Shown here: positions 1 through 6,367 of the stretch, in pieces
How positions within the stretch are numbered: the first letter of the stretch is position 1
Layout of the letters: each line of letters starts with the position of its first letter
Origin: an uncultured Oscillospiraceae bacterium
GTDB taxonomy: Bacteria > Bacillota > Clostridia > Oscillospirales > Acutalibacteraceae
Direction of reading: 5' to 3'
NCBI GenBank assembly: GCA_900540295.1
Contig: UQFM01000046.1
Location: forward strand, 1 to 15,444
DNA: 15,444 nt
The notes under the pieces: model-generated
The model's database searches: none
What the model was told of the DNA's origin: nothing
Seen by the model: only the letters and a program-made list of their open reading frames with translations
Made by a program: the position numbers and the translations under genes

Positions 1-456
1 ATGACGAAGATGAAATTGTTCACAAAGTGGGGGATTACTTTCGGCGAACCGTACAGGCTTCAGGATAAATCCGCCCGTCCTGTGAAATATGTCAGCGAAC
101 AGGATATTGTAACGGCGATTGCGAAGCAACAGCGCACACAGAAAAAAGCGCCCCCTAAGCCGAAACCGTTCGTTCCCGACCCTCGTGAAGCAGAAAAGCT
201 GCTTGCGCAGTCGGCTGAGCAGGGGAACGAATTCGCAGCGTATAAGCTCGGAAAGTTATATGCCGAAGGCAAAGACCCCATCGAACAGGACACCGATAAA
301 GCCGCCCAATACTTCCAACAAGCCGCTGAGAAGAACAACCAGTACGCGCAGTATCAGTTGGCTAAGTCGCATTTGGTCGGCAACCAAAGCGAGCAGACCC
401 CTAAAGAAAAACCGACTCTGCAAAAGCAATCCGATAATCCGTTGCGGGTGGATTGA
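1..456 (+). CDS. Sel1-repeat protein, 3' fragment (possibly from a mobile element)
   Basis: The frame is open from the first base to a TGA at 454-456, so the gene probably begins upstream and the ATG at base 1 need not be the start. Residues about 64-100 and 101-127 form two Sel1-like (TPR-related) helical repeats, visible as SAEQGNEFAAYKLGKLYAEG and AAEKNNQYAQYQLAK. A proline/lysine-rich linker (about 48-60) precedes them and a polar tail follows. Sel1 repeats mediate protein contacts. In Firmicutes such repeats often occur at the C-terminus of large relaxase-like proteins of integrative elements, but no relaxase domain is in the window, so that origin is inference. Frame 3 over bases 3-65 also reads like protein (DEDEIVHKVGDYFRRTVQAS) before a stop at 66-68, so the first 60 or so bases may be frameshifted. 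The repeat identification is fairly safe; the gene's role is not known. Confidence 0.6.
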   Translation: MTKMKLFTKWGITFGEPYRLQDKSARPVKYVSEQDIVTAIAKQQRTQKKAPPKPKPFVPDPREAEKLLAQSAEQGNEFAAYKLGKLYAEGKDPIEQDTDKAAQYFQQAAEKNNQYAQYQLAKSHLVGNQSEQTPKEKPTLQKQSDNPLRVD

Positions 457-691
457 TTCTTTTTGGGACTTTTTAGAATAGCAATGTAGTAGTAATTTTT
501 TCGTGAAATATAGAATGTAAAATAATAGGATTCTATTATGAAAATTTGTTATAAAGCTCTGTAACTGCCGTTAAACGATTTTACGATAGTAACTCGTTAG
601 TAACATTTTTCTTGTAAAGCATTGACCCTTATAGGGTTAAAGTTCTCCAAGAGATAACTTCTCAGTTATTTTCAAAAAATATATTTTTATT

Positions 692-722
692 CCCTGCGAG
701 TTGTTTCGCAGGGGATTTTTTT
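692..722 (+). terminator. Rho-independent terminator
   Basis: CCCTGCG (692-698) pairs perfectly with CGCAGGG (707-713) around an 8-base loop, followed by seven T at 716-722 and five more T shortly after. It is oriented to end rightward transcription coming from the left-edge gene or from a short transcript starting in the spacer. Confidence 0.85.
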
Positions 723-744
723 GTTTTTAGTTTCAGTCAGTGAC

Positions 745-787
745 TATAAAAATCCTCTGCCGAACAGGTATCCGTTTGGCAGAGGAT
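745..787 (-). terminator. Terminator of the alpha-galactosidase gene
   Basis: ATCCTCTGCC (752-761) pairs with GGCAGAGGAT (778-787). The loop can fold further through AAC/GTT and GG/CC pairs. On the minus strand the stem is followed by TTTTTATAG. It lies 11 bases beyond the stop codon of the leftward gene and fits its terminator. Confidence 0.85.
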
Positions 788-797
788 AAAACGCTAT

Positions 798-2441
798 TTA
801 TAAAATTTTGCCGTGCTGTAAGTCAAATCTAAACTGATTCGGTTCGCCGTTTTCGAGATACTGAATATCAATGACACGGCGGTCATTAGACAGGAATTCG
901 GCTTTTAGAATCTGAATATCATCTTTAGAAAACGTTTTTAACAGTGTCTGCATTTGCAGTTGATTGTAATCGCCGACATTATCTGAGGTGAATAAAACAC
1001 TACCGAACAGTTTATTGACAGTGGAAATGATTTTACGCTGTTCAAAACTGCATTGCATATTATTTTCACGGAGCAAAAATACATCGGGGTCGTTGCGGAA
1101 AGCTCTACCGTCTAAGTGACGGCGGAAGATGCTGTTTCCGAGTGTGTTGATAGTAGAAACATTTTCGCGGTGTGTAAAGGTTACGCACTTCCACGAAAGC
1201 CCCATATCTGCGCCGATTCGGCAGTAATCTACTTTACCGAACGCCGGGAAGAGGGGAACACCGCAGCCGAGAATCAATTTATCTCCCACACATTCACGCA
1301 AAAAGTCCATCGCTTCGCACATCAGTTGTCCGCGGGTTTTGCCGTGATTCGGTACAATGGCGGCGGCATACAGGAAGTCCAACTTTACAAGGTCGTAGCC
1401 CCAATCATTCAAGACCACATCAAACACGTGGCGAATGTATTCTCTGGCTTCGGGGTTTTCAATATCCAAAGCGTAAAATCCGCCCCAGTTTAACCCGCAG
1501 CGAACGGGTTTGCCTTTTGCGTCGCGAATCAGCCAATCGGGATGCGCTTCGGCAATTTTAGAAACATACTGTGCGCCGAAGGGGGCGAGCCAAAGTCCTG
1601 CCGCCATGCCTTTTTGATGGATTTTATCCGCAACGACCTTCATACCGCAGGGGAATTTTTTTGTATCTACCGATAACCAGTCGCCGACATTGGTCTGATA
1701 GCCGTCGTCAATTTGGAAAATATCAATATCCGCATCCACCTTAGACAGGGATTCCAAATCATCCGCAACAATTTTCTCATTGATGTTCGGATAATAGTTG
1801 TACCATGTGGTATACCCGTTTTTCACAGGGGCGGTTGCTTTCGGAATGCCGAGCAGAGAAAACCACTTGTCAAATACAGCGTCTTCTGTTCCGTTCAAAT
1901 GAACGATATCCAGCACATCGTATTCGCCGTCGATGGCAATGCCGTCTAAGTCTTTTTCAACCGTAACGGTGTTTTTGTTGCAGTCAAATCGGAATATGGT
2001 ATAACCTGTGCGCTCGTTTAAAGAGGCAAACAAATCATATGTTTCGCCGCGGCGGACATAGCCGTACGAAAAGCCATGGAACATGCCTGGCTTTTTGTCG
2101 TAGGAAACAAATGTATAATCCCCGGAAGAACGGAAAGAGGTTCCCTGTATACCCAAACTGCAAATCGGATTTAAATAAGGCGGTTTATCATCCACAAACC
2201 ATTCGCGGCAGTCCGTCCAGGATTGATAACCGTTTAAAAATACACGGTCATCTGCGGAGAAGGTGTAGGGAATGGTGATTGCAAGTTTTTTTATGCGCAC
2301 GGGTGCCGGTGTTTGCATGCGCATGGTGATATGATCCTGAAACGCTTTATAATGCATACGGAAATGCTCTGTTTCAAATTGATTGGTGACATATGCGGTT
2401 TTTCCGAACTTGTACTCCAGATGCAGTTTGAATTTTTCCAT
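798..2441 (-). CDS. GH36-like alpha-galactosidase, intracellular
   Basis: A 547-aa glycoside hydrolase of clan GH-D that should release alpha-galactose from melibiose/raffinose-type sugars in the cytoplasm; no signal peptide is seen. The beta-rich N-terminal domain (about 1-205) is followed by a TIM barrel with WYNYYPNI (about 213), QIDDGYQTNVGDW (about 243-255), VKLDFLY with the likely nucleophile Asp355, and CRIGADMG with the likely acid/base Asp412. NDPDVFLLR (about 450) is also typical of the family. The frame can be opened at a TTG at 2462, but ATG 2441 is preferred because GGAGG (2457-2453) sits 11 bases upstream of it and would lie inside the longer frame. At about 550 aa it is shorter than the roughly 700-aa bacterial GH36 enzymes and nearer the compact archaeal/raffinose-synthase-like branch. 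It is a single gene with its own promoter and terminator and no sugar transporter beside it. Exact substrate is inference. Confidence 0.88.
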   Translation of the reverse strand: MEKFKLHLEYKFGKTAYVTNQFETEHFRMHYKAFQDHITMRMQTPAPVRIKKLAITIPYTFSADDRVFLNGYQSWTDCREWFVDDKPPYLNPICSLGIQGTSFRSSGDYTFVSYDKKPGMFHGFSYGYVRRGETYDLFASLNERTGYTIFRFDCNKNTVTVEKDLDGIAIDGEYDVLDIVHLNGTEDAVFDKWFSLLGIPKATAPVKNGYTTWYNYYPNINEKIVADDLESLSKVDADIDIFQIDDGYQTNVGDWLSVDTKKFPCGMKVVADKIHQKGMAAGLWLAPFGAQYVSKIAEAHPDWLIRDAKGKPVRCGLNWGGFYALDIENPEAREYIRHVFDVVLNDWGYDLVKLDFLYAAAIVPNHGKTRGQLMCEAMDFLRECVGDKLILGCGVPLFPAFGKVDYCRIGADMGLSWKCVTFTHRENVSTINTLGNSIFRRHLDGRAFRNDPDVFLLRENNMQCSFEQRKIISTVNKLFGSVLFTSDNVGDYNQLQMQTLLKTFSKDDIQILKAEFLSNDRRVIDIQYLENGEPNQFRFDLQHGKIL

Positions 2442-2467
2442 AATGTCAATATCCTCCAACAATATGT

Positions 2468-2507
2468 TTAATTGTATTTAAAGTATACCATATTTTTCTA
2501 CAATTAA
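2468..2507 (-). promoter_or_regulatory. Extended -10 promoter inside a 9-bp dyad (candidate operator)
   Basis: On the minus strand TGGTATACT (2490-2482) is an extended -10 about 40 bases upstream of the alpha-galactosidase start; no good -35 is present. It is bracketed by a perfect inverted repeat, TTAATTGTA at 2468-2476 and TACAATTAA at 2499-2507, with 22 bases between arms. The symmetry centred on the -10 suggests a repressor operator. The promoter is fairly clear; the regulator is unknown. Confidence 0.6.
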
Positions 2508-2534
2508 GTGTCCAAATTTATTTTGGTTTTTTTG

Positions 2535-2563
2535 TTGATTTTGATATCGAATCGCAGTAAAAT
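2535..2563 (+). promoter_or_regulatory. Sigma-A-type promoter upstream of a short transcript
   Basis: TTGATT (2535-2540), a 17-base spacer, then TAAAAT (2558-2563), in AT-rich surroundings. Predicted start is near 2570. It would read into the perfect hairpin at 2624-2660 and lies well upstream of the separate xpt promoter. Confidence 0.45.
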
Positions 2564-2569
2564 AATAAA

Positions 2570-2672
2570 AAATTACATTTAGAACATCAGTATTCCGCTG
2601 TCCAACGCACCATGAATATGACAGATAAACCCCCATTCCGAAAAAGAATGGGGGTTTATCTTAAAATTTTTT
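2570..2672 (+). ncRNA. Candidate small RNA of about 100 nt
   Basis: A plausible promoter at 2535-2563 is followed, about 55 bases after the predicted start, by a strong intrinsic terminator at 2624-2672. No ribosome site precedes the only ATG (2612), and the frame from it runs straight through the hairpin. The segment between is moderately structured and unlike any RNA family I recognise. The terminator could instead serve read-through transcription, so the RNA is a hypothesis. Confidence 0.35.
2624..2672 (+). terminator. Perfect 15-bp terminator hairpin
   Basis: GATAAACCCCCATTC (2624-2638) and GAATGGGGGTTTATC (2646-2660) pair without a mismatch around a 7-base CGAAAAA loop, followed by TTAAAATTTTTT. 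The T tract lies only on the rightward side, so it ends rightward transcription just before the xpt promoter. Confidence 0.8.
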
Positions 2673-2701
2673 ACCAAATTGGGTATTTTTCTACTTTTTT
2701 A

Positions 2702-2730
2702 TTGAAAATTTTCTCGAAATATTGTATACT
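2702..2730 (+). promoter_or_regulatory. Promoter of the xpt / nucleoside-uptake operon
   Basis: TTGAAA (2702-2707), exactly 17 bases, then TATACT (2725-2730): a near-consensus sigma-A promoter. Predicted start is near 2737, giving a leader of about 94 nt before the xpt ATG. Its position inside the long upstream extension of the xpt frame argues that translation starts at 2831 and not at 2612. Confidence 0.8.
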
Positions 2731-2738
2731 TGTCCTGT

Positions 2739-2805
2739 GCTTGAACCCGATTCGCAAAATGGCGCAAATGGCGCTTTTTACATATTTGCTGTTCAGGCTT
2801 TTTTT
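2739..2805 (+). promoter_or_regulatory. xpt leader with terminator-like hairpin (attenuator candidate)
   Basis: GCTTGAAC (2739-2746) can pair with GTTCAGGC (2791-2798), with one G-U, and seven T follow at 2799-2805. Nested inside are GCAAA (2754-2758) with TTTGC (2785-2789) and GCGC (2762-2765) with GCGC (2771-2774). The hairpin begins almost at the predicted transcription start and ends 25 bases before xpt, the layout of a transcription attenuator. Conserved bases of the guanine/adenine riboswitch, usual upstream of xpt, are not seen. Confidence 0.5.
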
Positions 2806-2830
2806 ATTCTTGCGTTTGTGGGGAACTGAA

Positions 2831-3412
2831 ATGAAACTGTTGGAAGAGCGAATTCAAAAAGACGGCATAGTGAAGGCGGGAAATGTTTTAAAAGTAGATT
2901 CTTTTTTGAATCATCAGATGGATATTGCTCTGTTTAATGCAATGGGCAAGGAGTTTAAACGTCTTTTTCAAGATGCGGGTGTGAACAAAATTATGACGAT
3001 TGAAGCATCCGGTATCGGCATTGCCTGTGTCGCGGCACAGTATTTCGATGTTCCTGTTATATTCGCGAAAAAATCGCAGAGTGTGAATATAGACGGTGAT
3101 GTTTATTCTACACAAATAGAATCCTTTACACATAAACGGGTCTACAATGTCATTGTGTCCAAAAAGTATTTGTCGCCGAATGACCGAGTTTTGATTATTG
3201 ATGATTTTCTTGCCAACGGCTGTGCCATGAACGGCTTGTTGGATATTGTGTCGTCTGCGGGTGCAGCGGTTGCAGGCATCGGCATTGCTGTTGAAAAAGG
3301 CTTTCAAAAAGGCGGTGCGGATTTGCGTGCGCGCGGGTATCGGGTGGAGTCTCTTGCGATTGTGGATGCAATGAATGAAAAAACAGGTGAAATTACATTC
3401 CGTGCGCAATAA
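2831..3412 (+). CDS. xpt: Xanthine phosphoribosyltransferase
   Basis: A 193-aa cytoplasmic purine-salvage enzyme that joins xanthine to PRPP to give XMP. The PRPP-binding motif RVLIIDDFLANG lies at residues 119-130, and the family N-terminus (MKLLEERI, then VLKVDSFLNHQMD) and the segment EASGIG (58-63) are present. Length matches the usual 190 or so residues of Bacillus-type Xpt. The ATG at 2831 is chosen because it gives the family N-terminus, follows GTGGGG by 7 bases, and lies downstream of the promoter at 2702-2730; the frame is open back to 2612 but that part has no family similarity. It is first in a run of five same-strand genes followed by a nucleoside-type ABC importer, which fits coupled uptake and salvage. 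Regulation is likely through the leader hairpin. Confidence 0.93.
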   Translation: MKLLEERIQKDGIVKAGNVLKVDSFLNHQMDIALFNAMGKEFKRLFQDAGVNKIMTIEASGIGIACVAAQYFDVPVIFAKKSQSVNIDGDVYSTQIESFTHKRVYNVIVSKKYLSPNDRVLIIDDFLANGCAMNGLLDIVSSAGAAVAGIGIAVEKGFQKGGADLRARGYRVESLAIVDAMNEKTGEITFRAQ

Positions 3413-3424
3413 TTTTGTATGATT

Positions 3425-3440
3425 CGGCAAGTTATTGCCG
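3425..3440 (+). promoter_or_regulatory. Intercistronic hairpin between xpt and the lipoprotein gene
   Basis: CGGCAA (3425-3430) pairs with TTGCCG (3435-3440) over a 4-base loop, followed by an AT-rich stretch with T runs (TTTTTATTTTTT). It is too weak and its T tract too distant for a strong terminator. It may be a partial terminator or an RNA-stability element adjusting expression of the binding protein relative to xpt. Confidence 0.4.
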
Positions 3441-3474
3441 TTCATAATATTTTTATTTTTTAGGAGGAAATGTC

Positions 3475-4722
3475 ATGAAAAAAGTTCTCAGCATTTTTTT
3501 GGCGCTTGTTATGGTCGTGCTTTGCTTCGCGGCTTGCGGCAAGAAAGATGATGCAAACAAGGATGACGGCAAAAAGAGTGACTTCTTAGTCGGCGCAGTT
3601 TACATCAACAGCCAAAACGACACCGCAGGCTATACGTTTGCGCACCACAACGGTATCACCAAAGCGATGGAGCAACTCGGTCTTCCGAAGGAAAATCTCA
3701 GAATTGTGGATAACATTCCGGAAGATACCCAGCAGGTTTCCGAAGCGATTGACAAATTAGCCAATCAGGGCTGCAAAATCATTTTCGGTATCAGCTTCGG
3801 CTATATCGAGGCTTTTGCGGAAGCGGCAGAGAAACCGGAATATGCAGACATCATTTTCTCTCATGCAACGGGCTACAAATCCAACGATAAGAATTTTAAC
3901 AACTACTTCGGCAGAATTTATCAGGCGCGTTACCTTGCAGGTGTTGCGGCAGGACTCAAATCCCTTGAACTCGGCAACAACAGCCTTGGCTATGTTGCGG
4001 CTTGGGGTACGGAATATGCAGAAACCTGCTCCGGTATCAATGCGTTTGCAATGGGCGCACAGGCTGTGAATCCCAACGCGGTTGTGCATGTAAACAAAAT
4101 CAGCACTTGGGGCGAAGAAGCAAAAGAAAAAGCGGCGGCAGAAGCACTCATCAGTACTTACAAATGCTGCGTAATTGCACAGCATTGCGACAGCGCACAG
4201 CCGCAGCTTGCGGCGGCAGACGGCAAAGTGTTTGGCTGCGGTTACAACTCCGATATGACCGCACAGGCACCGACGGCGCACCTGACCGCACCTGTTTGGA
4301 ATTGGGATGTTTACTATAAGCTTGCAATTGAAACCGCTATGAACGACCCCGCAAACTTTATGAGCAAGGTCGGCATTTACTACGGCGGTCTCAAAGAAGG
4401 CTTTGTCGATGTTTCTCCGCTTTCCGAGAACTGCACTGCGGAAACCAAAGCGATTGTAGATAAGGTTAAGGCTATGATGGTGAACGGTGAGTGGGATGTA
4501 TTCTCGAATGTGAAGCTTTCCATTGCGAAAGACGGCACAATTACCAAGACAACGGCGGCGTTGAAAGATAACAAAGGCGCAGAGGTAATTTCCGCAGACG
4601 GCAACACCTACTTTACCTATAACGACGGTGTTCTTACTGCGGTTGACGGCGGCAAAGACGCTTGCGACGGTGTAATTAAAGGTTCTATGAACTATTATGT
4701 GGAAGGCGTTACAGAAGGCTAA
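3475..4722 (+). CDS. BMP-family (PnrA/NupN-like) nucleoside-binding lipoprotein
   Basis: A 415-aa extracellular solute-binding lipoprotein of a purine-nucleoside ABC importer. The signal peptide has MKK, a hydrophobic core and the lipobox FAAC with lipidated Cys21 (Phe at -3 is slightly unusual). A short charged linker (22-36) leads to the Bmp domain from about 38, with AVYINSQNDTAGYTFAHHNG and the family segment FGRIYQARYLAGVAAG (145-160). The C-terminal part (about 340-415) contains a beta-rich tail. An ideal GGAGG (3463-3467) stands 7 bases before the ATG. It is followed 40 bases later by its ATPase and two permeases, the order seen in bmpA-nupOPQ loci. Relatives bind guanosine, inosine or adenosine; the exact ligand cannot be read from sequence, but the upstream xpt favours purines. 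Confidence 0.9.
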   Translation: MKKVLSIFLALVMVVLCFAACGKKDDANKDDGKKSDFLVGAVYINSQNDTAGYTFAHHNGITKAMEQLGLPKENLRIVDNIPEDTQQVSEAIDKLANQGCKIIFGISFGYIEAFAEAAEKPEYADIIFSHATGYKSNDKNFNNYFGRIYQARYLAGVAAGLKSLELGNNSLGYVAAWGTEYAETCSGINAFAMGAQAVNPNAVVHVNKISTWGEEAKEKAAAEALISTYKCCVIAQHCDSAQPQLAAADGKVFGCGYNSDMTAQAPTAHLTAPVWNWDVYYKLAIETAMNDPANFMSKVGIYYGGLKEGFVDVSPLSENCTAETKAIVDKVKAMMVNGEWDVFSNVKLSIAKDGTITKTTAALKDNKGAEVISADGNTYFTYNDGVLTAVDGGKDACDGVIKGSMNYYVEGVTEG

Positions 4723-4762
4723 ACTTTCACTGTTTTGAAATGAAATATAAGGGAGATTTATT

Positions 4763-6367
4763 GTGGCGGCAGAATATGCTATTGAATTGCGAAATATAAA
4801 TAAGTCTTTTGGTAGTGTAGCTGCCAATAAAAATATCAACCTTAAGGTTCGGCAGGGCGAGATTCTCGCCCTGCTGGGCGAAAACGGCTCCGGCAAAACA
4901 ACGCTTATGAATATGCTGTCGGGTATTTATAAGCCCGACAGCGGTGAAATTTTTGTAGACGGAAAAGCGGTTTCCGTCAATTCCCCCGAAGATGCCAAAC
5001 GGCTTGGTATCGGTATGGTACACCAGCATTTTAAGCTGGTGGATATTTTTTCTGCCGCAGACAACATTTGGCTCGGCACAGAACAGGAAAAAGGCAGTTC
5101 TTCAAAATCAAAACTGTCTCAAATCTTTTTACGGAAAAACCGTTTTTCTGAAATTGAAAAAACCGCCGAAAAATTCGGCTTCCAAATAGATGCAAAAAAA
5201 CTTGTAAAAAATATGTCTGTCAGTGAAAAACAGACATTGGAGATTATTAAGGTTTTGTACTACGGTGCAAAAACGATTATTTTGGACGAACCGACCGCTG
5301 TGCTTACCGTGCAGGAAATTGAAAAGCTGTTCGGAATTCTGCGCAAAATGAAAGCGCAGGGGCACTCCGTTATTATTATCAGCCATAAACTGAACGAGGT
5401 TTTGGATATCAGCGACCGTGTAGCGATTCTCAGAAAAGGGGAATATATCGGCACGGTAAACACGGCTGAGACCGATGAATTGCAGTTAACAGAGCTTATG
5501 ATGGGCAAAAAGGCGGATTTGAATATTCGCCGCAGTAAAGTTGAAAAGAAACAGCCGCTTTTGGAGATTCGCGATTTGACTGTCAAAAACGATGAGGGGG
5601 CAGTCGCAATCGACCGTGTGAATTTTTATGTGCGCGGCGGGGAGATGCTCGGTGTGGCAGGCATTGCGGGATGCGGTCAAAAAGAACTGTGCGAGGCGAT
5701 GGCGGGGCTTCGCAAAATTGAAAGCGGCAGAATGATTCATGAAGGGGAAAGCATTGTGGGATTGCCGCCGCAAAAGATTATTGAAAAAGGCATCTCCATG
5801 AGCTTTATTCCTGAAGACCGCCTTGGCATGGGTCTTGCGCCGTCTTTGTCTATTACGGATAATATGATTTTAAAGAAATATAAGCAGAACCGTTTTCATC
5901 CGTTCGTAGACCGCAAAACCGCGAGAAAAGATGCGCAGGAGGTAATCGAAGAACTGGAAGTGGTTACACCCTCTTCGGAAATTCCCGTGCGCAGACTGTC
6001 GGGCGGTAATGTGCAAAAAGTTTTGCTTGGGCGCGAAATCAAAGCCAATCCGAATGTATTAATTACGGCGTATCCTGTGCGGGGATTGGATATCAATTCC
6101 TCTTATACAATATATAATATTTTAGATGACCTGAAACAAAAGGGTGTAGGCATCTTATTTGTCGGTGAAGATTTAGACGTACTTATGGCGCTGTGCGATA
6201 AAATTATGGTATTGTGCCACGGCAAGGTGATGGGTGTCGTACATGCGAGCAAAACCACAAAGGAACAGTTGGGACTGATGATGACGGGCGCACTGGACTT
6301 GACCGTGTCGGATAAAAAAACGGTTGGTATCGCAAAGGATTCAAATATTAAGGAGGGTGTACAGTGA
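4763..6367 (+). CDS. Nucleoside ABC importer ATPase, two fused domains (NupO-like)
   Basis: A 534-aa cytoplasmic ATPase with two nucleotide-binding domains, powering import through the next two gene products. Domain 1 has Walker A GENGSGKT (39-46), Q-loop Gln88, Walker B TIILDEP (171-177) and H-loop His208, but its signature is MSVSEKQ (151-157) instead of the usual LSVGxxQ. Domain 2 (from about 267) has a degenerate Walker A (GIAGCGQKEL, 300-309), an intact LSGGN signature (412-416) and a Walker B without the Asp-Glu pair (ITAYPVRGLD). Domain 2 degeneracy is usual in this RbsA/NupO group, so one of the two composite ATP sites should be catalytic. The start is GTG 4763, 7 bases after AAGGGAG. 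The stop overlaps the next start by four bases (GTGA), implying translational coupling. Confidence 0.93.
   Translation: MAAEYAIELRNINKSFGSVAANKNINLKVRQGEILALLGENGSGKTTLMNMLSGIYKPDSGEIFVDGKAVSVNSPEDAKRLGIGMVHQHFKLVDIFSAADNIWLGTEQEKGSSSKSKLSQIFLRKNRFSEIEKTAEKFGFQIDAKKLVKNMSVSEKQTLEIIKVLYYGAKTIILDEPTAVLTVQEIEKLFGILRKMKAQGHSVIIISHKLNEVLDISDRVAILRKGEYIGTVNTAETDELQLTELMMGKKADLNIRRSKVEKKQPLLEIRDLTVKNDEGAVAIDRVNFYVRGGEMLGVAGIAGCGQKELCEAMAGLRKIESGRMIHEGESIVGLPPQKIIEKGISMSFIPEDRLGMGLAPSLSITDNMILKKYKQNRFHPFVDRKTARKDAQEVIEELEVVTPSSEIPVRRLSGGNVQKVLLGREIKANPNVLITAYPVRGLDINSSYTIYNILDDLKQKGVGILFVGEDLDVLMALCDKIMVLCHGKVMGVVHASKTTKEQLGLMMTGALDLTVSDKKTVGIAKDSNIKEGVQ

Larger units (their letters stand above)
457..797. 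other. Gene-free spacer with short dyads and two terminators
   Basis: No coding frame is convincing here. Visible elements are a 7-base direct repeat TAGTAAC at 587-593 and 598-604, a small dyad ACCCT-TAT-AGGGT at 625-637, a perfect dyad ATAACT-TCTC-AGTTAT at 654-669, and the two hairpins listed separately. AGTT at 641-644 and at 664-667 can both pair with AACT at 656-659, so two alternative hairpins are possible. The stretch separates the left-edge gene from the convergent alpha-galactosidase gene. If the left gene belongs to a mobile element, its boundary could lie here, but I see no clear attachment site. Confidence 0.5.

Noticed and set aside
587..604. TAGTAAC repeats as plasmid iterons or an attachment site
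   Set aside because: Only two 7-base copies are present, with no integrase, replication gene or matching copy elsewhere in the window.
621..652. MerR-type promoter around TTGACCCTTATAGGGTTAA
   Set aside because: The -35-like TTGACC and the dyad suggest one, but no acceptable -10 lies 16-20 bases downstream.
2442..2462. TTG start for the alpha-galactosidase
   Set aside because: The ribosome binding site lies within this extension and is correctly placed for the ATG at 2441.
2612..2830. N-terminal extension of Xpt (start at ATG 2612)
   Set aside because: It has no family similarity, no ribosome site, and contains a terminator hairpin, the xpt promoter and the leader hairpin. The ATG at 2831 gives the normal Xpt N-terminus.
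2731..2830. Guanine/adenine riboswitch upstream of xpt
   Set aside because: The conserved loop and junction bases of that class could not be found by eye, so only an unclassified leader hairpin is reported.
2888..3445. 185-aa open frame antisense to xpt
   Set aside because: It lies entirely opposite the xpt coding sequence and its composition is that of a shadow frame.
3757..4896. 379-aa open frame antisense to the lipoprotein gene
   Set aside because: It is a cysteine/arginine-rich shadow frame opposite a well-supported gene, with no recognisable domain or ribosome site.
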